From: Parastagonospora avenae f. sp. tritici 18332-5 | Lineage: Eukaryota > Ascomycota > Dothideomycetes > Pleosporales > Phaeosphaeriaceae | NCBI GenBank assembly: GCA_022559985.1 | Contig: JAFJTR010000075.1 | Span: forward strand, 62,001 to 126,000 | Direction: 5' to 3' | Length of the DNA: 64,000 bases | Shown here: positions 10,356 to 19,811 of the stretch, in pieces | How positions within the stretch are numbered: the stretch's first letter is position 1 | How the letters are laid out: every line of letters begins with the position of its first letter | The notes under the pieces: model-generated | What the model was told of the DNA's origin: nothing | Database searches by the model: none | The model's input: the letters and a program-made list of their open reading frames with translations, nothing else | Program-made: the position numbers and the translations under genes

Positions 10356-12194
10356 ATGACTCAACCATATCTCACTGCCATCGCCAACCCAAATGGGCAA
10401 TTGTCCCGTCACGCGCCGACAAAGCCATCAGAATCTCCCAGGCTGTCTATGGTCGAAACATGGTCGATATTGCTATCCCAATTGAAGGCAACAACAGCCA
10501 AGATCAAGCGACGCTACGATGAACGTGCTCAAATCGAGAAAGAGATATCCGCACGCACAGATGACTGGTGTAGTGACATCTTCCTAGAGACATACAAACG
10601 CCTAGATCAGCTGACCTCAGAGCTGGAGATGCAACTGGCCATTACTCAGAACTGTGGCCAGAACCAAGCGTCATCGGCATTGTCGACGTTCACACTTTCG
10701 CCATGGCAAATGGAGGAGCGGTATCGCGCGCTCATTCAAATGCAATCCTACTTGGGGTCGTTCTTCGAGAGAGCTAGTCCAGCATACGATCAGTCTCAAA
10801 CCGTTTGGTGGTTTGATCCGTCGTATCATAGATCGGATGGTCTGAATTATGACCGTAGGTACCTTTAGCATATCCTGCATATCCTCAATTTTTTGCTACT
10901 GCTTCGAACGCATGCTAAAGTTTTACCGCAGGGTACGGAGCACCAGACGTCCGCGAGTCCGAGGCACGATTGTTGAAAGCTCTTGGGTTGGGGAGCGAAC
11001 AGATTCCGCTCAAACTGCTGCTGACTTCGAGTGGAGTTGCAGCTTTCACAGTGCTCCATCAATTTCTCATGAGTAAGGTACTTACCGCTGGTGATACCAT
11101 TGTCATATCTCCGTATCTATACTTTGAGTGCTTCGAGCACTTGAGACTTGTCTCGCACGTACGTGTCATCAACTCAGACACTTTTGACGCCGAGGACATC
11201 ATTGCGACGGCGGAGAGGCACAATGCAAAGGCCGTGTACCTCGATCCCATGGCAAACACAATTGGTTTACAAACCACGGATATCAGGCGCTTCGCACAAC
11301 TTCTTTTAGGTCGAGAAGGCTGGTCGGATCGGTATTTGATCATTGACGGGACACTAATCTCTGGTGGGATGCAACTCTATGACTGGTTCAATGAGCCCAG
11401 CCACCCGAAGGTGCTCTACTATGAGAGCGCTCACAAGTATATCCAAATGGGTATGTCCCATTGTCAAGATTGGTCTCATGGATGTTAACCACCCTACAGG
11501 TATGGACGTTGTCATGTGCGGGTTGATGGTCTACCCAGATGACTTCCATAATGACATTGGTCTCATAAGGCAGGTGACCGGGACGACCCTATACTCACGC
11601 CAAGCAAACGTTTTGCCGCCGATCAATTATGACATCCATCAGTCACGGATGAACTGGCTTACGACGAACGCGGAGAAGCTCTACCACATACTGGACAAGC
11701 AGTGTTCGACAATCGCCGACTTCAACTTTCCAATCCATTGGCGGAAGCTGGGCTGGAGCCATGGTGGGAATGTGGTCACCATCCGCCTTTTTGGGGACCA
11801 GATGAACAAGCGACCGAGTCTCGATGCTTTCACGGCCCTCGTTCTGAGAGCTGCAGAGGAGGAAGACGTGGGAATGACAAAGGGTGGTGGCCTCGGCTTT
11901 TCCGTCACTCGCATCTGGCCATCCACTCCCTTCATTAGGAACGAAGACCCCTACATGAGGATATCGGTAGGAGTCGACCCTGATGAGGTTGAACCTGTTG
12001 CCAGGGCTATCCAGAAGGGCCTGGAGAGACACTACCGTAATTCTAGATCGGCAATGGCACAATGGAAGCTCAGGGAGAACGGTCCTCATGCTAATGGTAA
12101 CGGACTAGTAAAAGCCAACGGTAATGGATTTGTTGCAGCGACTGGCAACGGAGCTTTCAAGACAAAGGGAAACTATTTCGATGCTGGTAGATAG
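10356..12194 (+). CDS. PLP-dependent enzyme, Cys/Met metabolism (cystathionine gamma-synthase-like) fold
   Basis: Predicted fold-type I pyridoxal-phosphate enzyme of about 570 residues. Exons are 10356-10854, 10932-11450 and 11500-12194 with donors GTAGGT and GTATGT, acceptors CAG and CAG, and consistent phases. The catalytic core starts near residue 167 with RYGAPDVRESEARLLKALG and the SSG phosphate-binding turn. The segment with YLIIDGTLISGG holds the conserved Asp, and SAHKYIQMG contains the candidate Schiff-base lysine K335. The first 165 residues form a helical extension (Glu/Lys/Gln-rich), and the last 35 are a low-complexity NGNG-rich tail. The family carries out beta/gamma elimination or replacement, and several fungal relatives work in secondary metabolism making unusual amino acids. 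It is divergent from the dioxygenase gene. Exact reaction unknown. The core sequence is distant from housekeeping cystathionine synthases, so a dedicated biosynthetic role is inferred. Confidence 0.8.
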
Positions 12195-14809
12195 TAATTG
12201 GGCGGTTATATCTTTCATCAGTTCGATAAGTAATTCGATACGCTGTAAAATGGCCGAACGTGTGTTCCAAACTCGAATGTCAAGCGAAGGCTGTAGCTTT
12301 GTTAACACGGTGGAGCTGCAAGTCTGTCACAGGGACTTGTGCAGCCGGGTCTTCGTACATGCGTGTCCGATATTGATTTGAGCTTGTACGCAACACGCAG
12401 AGCTGATCTTGCACTAATTGAGGTCTCACTGTACACAACCAATTGCCAAGATGATCTCCCTTCGCATGGCAATCATCCAGCGAAAACGCAGTGGGAGTGC
12501 TTGGTCGATGTTAGTCGTGTGAGCTTGTTACGTGTGTGCACCGCAATGTGTTGTCCTTGCCAAGCGACGGGTGTTTCGTCATCTGCGGCAATTTAAGTTG
12601 TACTGTATCTGCATCGGGCATCGATATAGGGTTGGACCTCCAGATCCAGGCTTTCCCAATAGTTTCCAACGACAAAGTGCACCAATGATTACACGCCAAG
12701 CGCGGAGGATCGCGATAGATGATGCCCAGATGTCCGTTACAGTGCCAAGGGTAGTGCAAAAGTAGTAGTATGTCGATGATTGAAGTGACCTTGAATCCGG
12801 TGGAGTGGTCGTTATGAGACTCTCTCAGCAAGAGCAAAGCGAGACATGACGTGTTTCACAGGAGCAACGCTATGTCCATTACCGCAGCCTTGCCCAGGGT
12901 CCACGTAAGTCTTGCGTCTTTTATTTCGACCTGGTGCTATACATGACTCTTTCACATTCTCGATGATTTCGTTCTCGTTTTCTTTTTCGCAACAAATCGA
13001 TGATGGGGCGGGGAGCGGTAGTTGGAGCAAAGCGTACGATGGGAGTGCAGAAACGACGGGGCTCTTGGCTATTTCGGCGGCTATCGAAAGGATCACATCG
13101 CGACTTCCTTCCGAGGTCGGAAACCCCACAAAAGCGAGCACAGACGCAAGCGAGCAGCAAAGTTCCACAGCAAGACGTGTGCAACGCCGAGCGGCCAAGA
13201 ACGAAACAGTGCTACTGCAGGCGCGCAGGAGTCGACGGGGGAACGGGACGAGAGAAGCTGTCGCTTGACGTCTGGTATGGCTCACCGCCGTACGCAAGGC
13301 ATGGATGCAGTTTGAAGGATGAGGCGGTCATTCGAAGGACGATGTCCAGAAGAAGTGGGTCGACTGGTCTCTTCAATGTCGAAGACAATGCAGAATGATA
13401 GCGCGGTTCATGCTGAACATGGCGGTCCTGATTCAAGGGCGGCTTACTCCAACACCTGCATGAAGTTACCTATACGGGGTACGAACAGACCCCGCAATAC
13501 GGTGCGGTGGGATGCTGGGGTCGGCCCATGGACAACGAGGTACAAATCAATCGGGTGCGGAGTGGTAGAGTACATGGATATGAAGGCGTAATAGTGACGA
13601 GTGACGACAGAGTGTGAGCACACTTGTTCGTCTGGCGTGTAATGCGAGAGCGTGGGGCGAGAGGCACGCGATGAAGTGACCCCCACGATGTCGCAAGCAG
13701 CGCTACCACGAAACGAAATAGAAATCGGACGGCCAAGCTTTTATCGACGACGCCAAAAGCCGGGGAGCTGCACAGCATCGTCGCGCCAGTCGTCGTCGTC
13801 GTCGTCGCCCAGCGCTCGACACTGAACTCTCGGACGGGCCTGCTGTCCATCCACCTGCATGTCGGACTGGTGGCGCACATGACGGACATGCAGCTTGCGA
13901 CCGTGTAAGCCACTCTCCAGAGGGAGCCTGCACCGCATCGATACAAGCCGAATGCGCTATTTAATGGCCAACCGCACCAGGCACATTCCAGCGTCCGTCT
14001 CGAGGTCGCAGTGGGCGCGGGCAGCCGCATCGAGACAGCCCAGAAGGCTTCGCGAGAGCCGTGTCACCAGGCGCCCTCACATCAATCCCATCACTTGCAT
14101 CCGACCGATCTGCGCGTCTGCAGGTGCAGCCAGTCTGTGGGGGGTCGCGCATGAAGGTACGCAGGGGGGAGGGCTGGCTGGGCCTGGAGTTGTTTAGGTT
14201 TCCAAGGTTTAGCCCGCTCCAGTCGGCTCGCCAGCATACGCCGCTGCTCTCGCGTCGCCATATCATCCCATCCACTCTGTCCCACATCGCGACCCGCCTT
14301 TTCGCGGCTCACTTTGCGGTCTGCTTGATCATCTGGCGACAGCGACAGCCGCAGTGCCTGACAGCCCAGTCTGAGTGCGCACTGGCTTTGTCTGGGGCTG
14401 TGACTAGCGAGCGATCCTCACCAAAGACGTCACTTCCCGCTTCCGCCCACCGACACAACTGCCCTTACCTGTATTCACGTCTCACCCCTCGTCAAACAAC
14501 ACCTCCGGACTGCGCTTCCAGCGCACCCCCTGAGACATTTTCTGGACACCCACCCCATATTCAAACCAGTATCTGAGCAATACATTGTGTGAATGGCTCT
14601 GGAACAATTGCAGCACTTTTACCCCCCGCCGCTCTTTTCGCCCGCTTTGAACAGGCACTCGTGCAAGTCTCTCGAGGCCTCGTACAACCAGCCCAGTTCC
14701 CTTCAGCGCGCGTAGCATGCGGCAGCTTCTTGAAATTTTTACACTATCAATTGCTCCCCACGCCAGAACCATTGTGTATATGTACTGGTGACAGTGAAGC
14801 ACTGTCACC
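12195..14809. other. Long intergenic region and leader of the HAL4-like kinase
   Basis: No domain-bearing frame. Open frames of up to 186 codons between 12.8 and 14.6 kb lie on both strands in a GC-rich stretch and have scrambled compositions. A (GTC)6 microsatellite lies at 13789-13806. The segment 14300-14800 is C/T-rich and probably includes the kinase 5' UTR. Confidence 0.5.
14780..14791 (+). promoter_or_regulatory. Minimal upstream ORF (3 codons plus stop) before the kinase ATG
   Basis: ATG TAC TGG TGA lies 18 bases upstream of the kinase start at 14810. If inside the transcript it could restrain translation of the kinase. The transcript start is not known from sequence. Confidence 0.35.
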
Positions 14810-16888
14810 ATGCCGCAAATCGGAACAAACGTGCCGCATCTGGCTATCCCCCATGAGCCCACCCTCTCGGATCGATTACACCACCGCGACTCGCGTGCAG
14901 TTGACTACCGGTTCCCTATTGAAGAAGAGGACGAGAGCACGGGAACCGCGAGTGAGCCTGCGGAGCCTCTCACACCCACGAGCCATACCAGCGAGAGCAT
15001 GCCGTTCTCGCACTCCGATCGCCATGAGGAACCTGTGCACGTGTCCAGCAAATCTCCGCCACAAGAAACGACTCGACCCACGTCTCTCACCATTCGAAGC
15101 CAACAGAACACGCCTCCACAACTAGATCAGTCTTCCCCAGAAAAGCTAGGATTGGGCAAGCGCGTCGGGTCATTCATGCGCAACAGGCTACATCGGAGCA
15201 AGGATGCCTCAAATCACTCAGATAGCTCTAAACCTGCTAGCGTGGAAGCATCACCCAAGACACATGCTGCCAAAACTACAACCATTGTCAAGACAGGAGT
15301 GGATGGGCCAGCTGAAATAGCCACGCCGGCAGTGGACATTCCCAAGCAGAGTCGCAGACTCAGCACTTTCTCACTGACCCGACGTTCTGACAGGTCCTCG
15401 CGGGCAAGCTCACCGCCCATAACAGGCTCGCCTCCTAGTATGCTAGACGTAGCAGAGAGAAGGCCAGCTCTCGGCAAGAAGCCAGTATCTTCTACTGCAC
15501 TTTCCAGCATGGACCGACCACGTTCAGGTGTTAGTTGGGCTACCAGTGGGAACGCAAAAAGTGTGAAGAAGCATGCGTGGAGTCGGAAACGGTCCGTCAG
15601 CCAGGAACAGGTGCCCCGTATGATTCACGACGAAGAGCAACCGACCGCCGGCATGTTAACAACATTCTCCAAACCTGCCAACGAAGGCGTGGGCATGAAG
15701 GCCCGCCGACTAAGCCTGAACTTGCCGGACGAGTTCATCATCGACTGGTGCGACCTCGACCAGGAATTTAGGAGCTCAAGCCTGATGCCTGGAAAGCGTG
15801 GGAAGCTGCTAGGCAAGGGCGCGACGTCCGAAGTGCGCATCATGGCCCGCAGGAGTGCTGCCTCCAAGGATGAAGAGCTAGTCGCCGTGAAAGAGTACAG
15901 GGTTCGCGACGGGGACGAAACAGAGGAAGACTATGTTATGAAGATCAAGTCTGAATATAGTATCGCGAAAAGCCTTCACCATCCCAACATTGTCGAGACC
16001 GTACGACTCTGCACGAACCGTGGTCGCTGGGATCATGTCATGGAGTTCTGTTCCCATGGCGAGATCTATTCGTTGGTCGAGCGCAAGCTGTTTGCCGGCG
16101 GTGTTGAGGGATTCTACAGCCGTGACGATCGGCTGTGCTTTTTCAAACAGTTACTCCGTGGCGTTGACTACCTACATGGCCACGGCATCGCACATCGCGA
16201 TATCAAGCTTGAGAACCTTCTTCTTAGCAAGGAAGGCCACCTCAAAATATCCGACTTTGGCGTTGCTGAAGTCTTCAGTGGTGAGCACCCCGGGTTACGC
16301 GCTTCGGGAGGTGAATGTGGCAAGAATATGGGCAAAGTGCGCCTGTCAGCACCCGGCATCTGTGGCAGTCTTCCATACATTGCGCCTGAAGTTTTGGAAA
16401 AGAACCACGCCTACGATCCTCGTCCCCTTGACATCTGGTCCTGTGCAGTTGTGTATTTGACCATGACGTTCGGCGGCTGTCCATGGCAGGCTGCCAAACC
16501 CGAATTCGAATACTACGCTAGATTCAAGAAAGGCTGGGACCAATGGCTGGTGGAGCATCCGGACGGCGAGATTGTTGATGGGCCAGACGGTCATCCCAAG
16601 TGTGGCAAGCTGTTCAGCTTAATTGAGCCACCTTCGATCAAGCGGCTCGTCCTAAAGATGCTGCATCCAATACCCAGCAAGCGTATCACTATAAGTGACG
16701 TAATGAGGTCGGCCTGTATCCGGAATATCAACTGCTGTTGTCCCGAGACGTACGACGAGCCCAAAGTTGTCTTCGACGCTGCGAGAGCGAACCAGACCGT
16801 AAAGTTCGCGCCAACGAAGAAATTTTTGCATCACCACATACCGCCGAAGCAAGAAAACAGGGTCGGAAAGGCCATGAAACCATTCTAA
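14810..16888 (+). CDS. hal4: HAL4/SAT4-type serine/threonine protein kinase
   Basis: Single-exon 692-residue kinase of the fungal Npr/Hal family. In yeast HAL4 (SAT4) and HAL5 stabilise the Trk potassium transporters and other nutrient permeases at the plasma membrane. The first 320 residues are a Ser/Thr/Pro-rich disordered region. The kinase domain, about residues 330-650, has glycine loop LLGKGATSEV, VAVKEYRV with the ATP-binding Lys, HRDIKLENLL as catalytic loop, DFGVAEVF and SLPYIAPEVL, and a family-typical insert between DFG and APE (HPGLRASGGECGKN). The start is supported by the CACC context just before ATG 14810. It ends KAMKPF. A three-codon upstream ORF precedes it. Family identity is clear; the split between HAL4 and HAL5 orthology is less sure. 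Confidence 0.88.
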   Translation: MPQIGTNVPHLAIPHEPTLSDRLHHRDSRAVDYRFPIEEEDESTGTASEPAEPLTPTSHTSESMPFSHSDRHEEPVHVSSKSPPQETTRPTSLTIRSQQNTPPQLDQSSPEKLGLGKRVGSFMRNRLHRSKDASNHSDSSKPASVEASPKTHAAKTTTIVKTGVDGPAEIATPAVDIPKQSRRLSTFSLTRRSDRSSRASSPPITGSPPSMLDVAERRPALGKKPVSSTALSSMDRPRSGVSWATSGNAKSVKKHAWSRKRSVSQEQVPRMIHDEEQPTAGMLTTFSKPANEGVGMKARRLSLNLPDEFIIDWCDLDQEFRSSSLMPGKRGKLLGKGATSEVRIMARRSAASKDEELVAVKEYRVRDGDETEEDYVMKIKSEYSIAKSLHHPNIVETVRLCTNRGRWDHVMEFCSHGEIYSLVERKLFAGGVEGFYSRDDRLCFFKQLLRGVDYLHGHGIAHRDIKLENLLLSKEGHLKISDFGVAEVFSGEHPGLRASGGECGKNMGKVRLSAPGICGSLPYIAPEVLEKNHAYDPRPLDIWSCAVVYLTMTFGGCPWQAAKPEFEYYARFKKGWDQWLVEHPDGEIVDGPDGHPKCGKLFSLIEPPSIKRLVLKMLHPIPSKRITISDVMRSACIRNINCCCPETYDEPKVVFDAARANQTVKFAPTKKFLHHHIPPKQENRVGKAMKPF

Positions 16889-19811
16889 TGTTATGAGCAA
16901 CGAGTTTACGAACTTTTCATTCATGTCGACTTTAGCAGTCTCTTCATATGCGGCATGACTGCTCACGTTTCACATCAGCGAACCACGGATGCAACGTTGT
17001 CACTACCTCAGATATCAGTTGAAAATGGGCGGCATGGTTCTAATTTATTCGCATATTCATCTACATCGTCAGCTCTAGCAAACGGAAGCTTGCCTCAAGC
17101 TATCATGGCCCGCGGCCTTCCATACAGCATATCACTCGACGTAATATACTTCATCGTCCGATTATTTCCATCCACTTCTCATTTCGCTCTCTTTCGTCAC
17201 CAACTTATGAGAGCAACGCAGCTAATGTCATAAGTGGTGGGAGTTACATCTCATATCGCCTCGGAGCTAGCATTGTAGATCATGGGCTTTTTGCAATAGG
17301 CCTCTACCAACTATGCTATAGCTAAACAGCCACGAGTAGCTGGCGACCTAAAAGTGCGGTCGGCTTTCGTTACACGTAACAACAACGGCGCTGCACATCA
17401 TCGCATTGCATCTCTAGTATGGGACATCAAGCCCGAATCTAGTCAGCATGCGCTACTCGATTATCGCGAGTTCATCCTTTCTTCCGACGTGGCGCCGAGC
17501 AGACGAAATGGGCAGTTATCTCTGCCCACTCACACCACTTCATCGGCTTCATCATGATCGAAGTAGTATAGCAATGATTGGCAACTTGCTGCATAAACAT
17601 AAGGAGAGTTGCTCAACAGACAGGAGCTGTGATGATGCATGAATGGATATTACGCAGGGCTCTGGCCAGCAAACCATCGGCTTGGTTCACGCACTTTACC
17701 AACCGGGCTACTCAGCTTGGCACATATGCCCCAGGATTCGCCAGCGCAAAGGCTGCCACTTGTTGAGATTGCGCAAGCGATATTGGGATTGTTGGGTCCA
17801 CGGTCTGCTTGTCAGGCCCATGTCTTCTGCAGGGCATGGTGGATCAATCGCGCAATCTCAAGCCAAAGGTGGAGGGAGCCGATGCGCTATCCTTAGGAAC
17901 CTGAATTACCGATGGGCAATCAGCTCACAGTCTGAGGACAACGTGTGGTGTTGTGTGGATGCAGTGCCCCTCATTCTTGGGGCAGGATTCAGCGGCACAG
18001 TCTTGTGCATGTTCGGCAACGCTTTCATGGCGGGGCAATCGGCCTTTGACCCCTCAGTTCGGCCAAACCTGGAGCGAGACAATGACGATGGGCGACAAGT
18101 ATTTCTTGTTTGTCGTGTGAAGTGTCCTGATCTGGGTACTGCATCAAATTCCTGGTAATTGATTACATAGAAATGTGATGACCCCACGCGACGCACGTCC
18201 GGCGAGCGGTGTGCACCAATAGAGGCCGCTCATCGGGACGGCTGACTTTCATGGTTGTTTCTGCATGGCTATCACAAGATCTCGTGCTTGCGAATGTACC
18301 ACATGTTTAGAACAGTTACGCAAAGCGACGAGGGCGCAATGCGTGGCTACTTATTTGGTAGGCTGAAGAAATACATGGGGTAATGCCGTCGCCTTGAAAG
18401 CCTGGTAGTAAGCTTAGGCGGTCAGTTCGTGGGCGGGACCTTGAGTCTGTTTCCATTCGTACTTGGTGACCTGCAGTATGGCCAAGCGGGGAAATCGCCT
18501 ACAGTAACAGTGACAATTCAGCCGCAAGTCGCTATCGGGATGCCTTTACAGACCCACCAATAACGATGATCCTGTCCAACATCGAGCATCAACGGAGACC
18601 TTGACAAGACGCACCGATTCTGCAAGCATATTTATTGGTCGGCGGGAAGAATACACTGAAAGTAGCTTTCTCCTATACCAACATCGGTACCTGAACATAA
18701 TTAAGCAATACGCAACAAGTTTCAACACAATCCATAACAGCCTCAGACAACACTCCAGCACTCCAATGATTCTCATCTCCAAGACCTTCGCTATCACACA
18801 CCCTGACCTCCCTCCGGTCTTTACACATGATGTCTGTATGCAAACTCGCTGACCACCGTTCAGAGAACCGCCGAACGCCATCTCCGCTTTACCCGCGCAC
18901 CGAGCCCTATCACACCGCATATCCCCACTGTCACTTCACACCACCCGGGAAAAAGCCAAATGCAAACAAGGTTTGGCCCAGACGGCTTGTGTCGCTCAAG
19001 GCGTTGAGCTTGTTTGAGTGCGCGGGAGACGCGGGTGGGGGTCATTGGGCAGCGAGGCATTTAATTTTCTTCGAGAGAGCAGGGGAGGGGAGGTAGGGTG
19101 TGGTGATTGCTGAGTGCGCTGCATGTTGGTGATACAGGAAATGTGGCTGCAGTGCATTATGCAATGGTAAGGGCTGAAGTGTGTTCACGAGACCTTCAGA
19201 TGCTGTAACGTCTGCTCTCGGATTTTGGCAAGGGCTTGTCTCAACTATGCATGAGCTGTTAGTCGAGCCATAGGTAGAGCCTATCAGTATGTATGCTTCG
19301 TGTATGATCTCTCGCTATTCTCGAGGCTTTTACTGAGGATTTAGCAGTCTGGAACGAATGAGACCAATGTTCTAACAGCGTGACTAGAACATACTTTGTT
19401 GGCAAGCGTCAGCACAAGTCAAAATTGCAGTTTTCAGTTGATCTGTTATAATGGCGCTTGACTAGGTTTTCGCGATTAGGGAACATGTAATGTATTTGAT
19501 GATCTGCGTAGGCTGCCAGCTCATCTGTGAGATGCGGGAGGCTCAAGTCCGACACGATCCACAAAGGAGGGAGGGGAAGGAACTTGGTATCCAATGCTCG
19601 GAAGCACACAGAACGAGTCCGCGAGCGAATATTCTGCAGAATATGAGAAACAGCAAACATGATTCACAGCGAAGCACTCATCACACAAAGTAGAGATCAT
19701 ATCATGATCAATACCCTCATATTATTATCCGCTATTTTATTCTACGCTAAACTCCACAGCTCCATCTTCACTTATACAAACGAGAAAAGGAAACACAACG
19801 CTGCGCAACTT
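16889..19811. other. Long intergenic region
   Basis: No supported gene over 2.9 kb. The longest open frames (17643-18158 plus strand, 18546-18920 minus strand) have no recognisable motif and overlap others. I see no tandem repeat or transposon signature. Confidence 0.5.

Noticed and set aside
13470..14030. 186-codon minus-strand frame in GC-rich spacer
   Set aside because: Overlaps other frames of similar length on both strands and shows no domain; GC-rich sequence has few stop codons by chance.
17643..18158. 171-codon plus-strand frame
   Set aside because: No recognisable family and no supporting splice or promoter signal.
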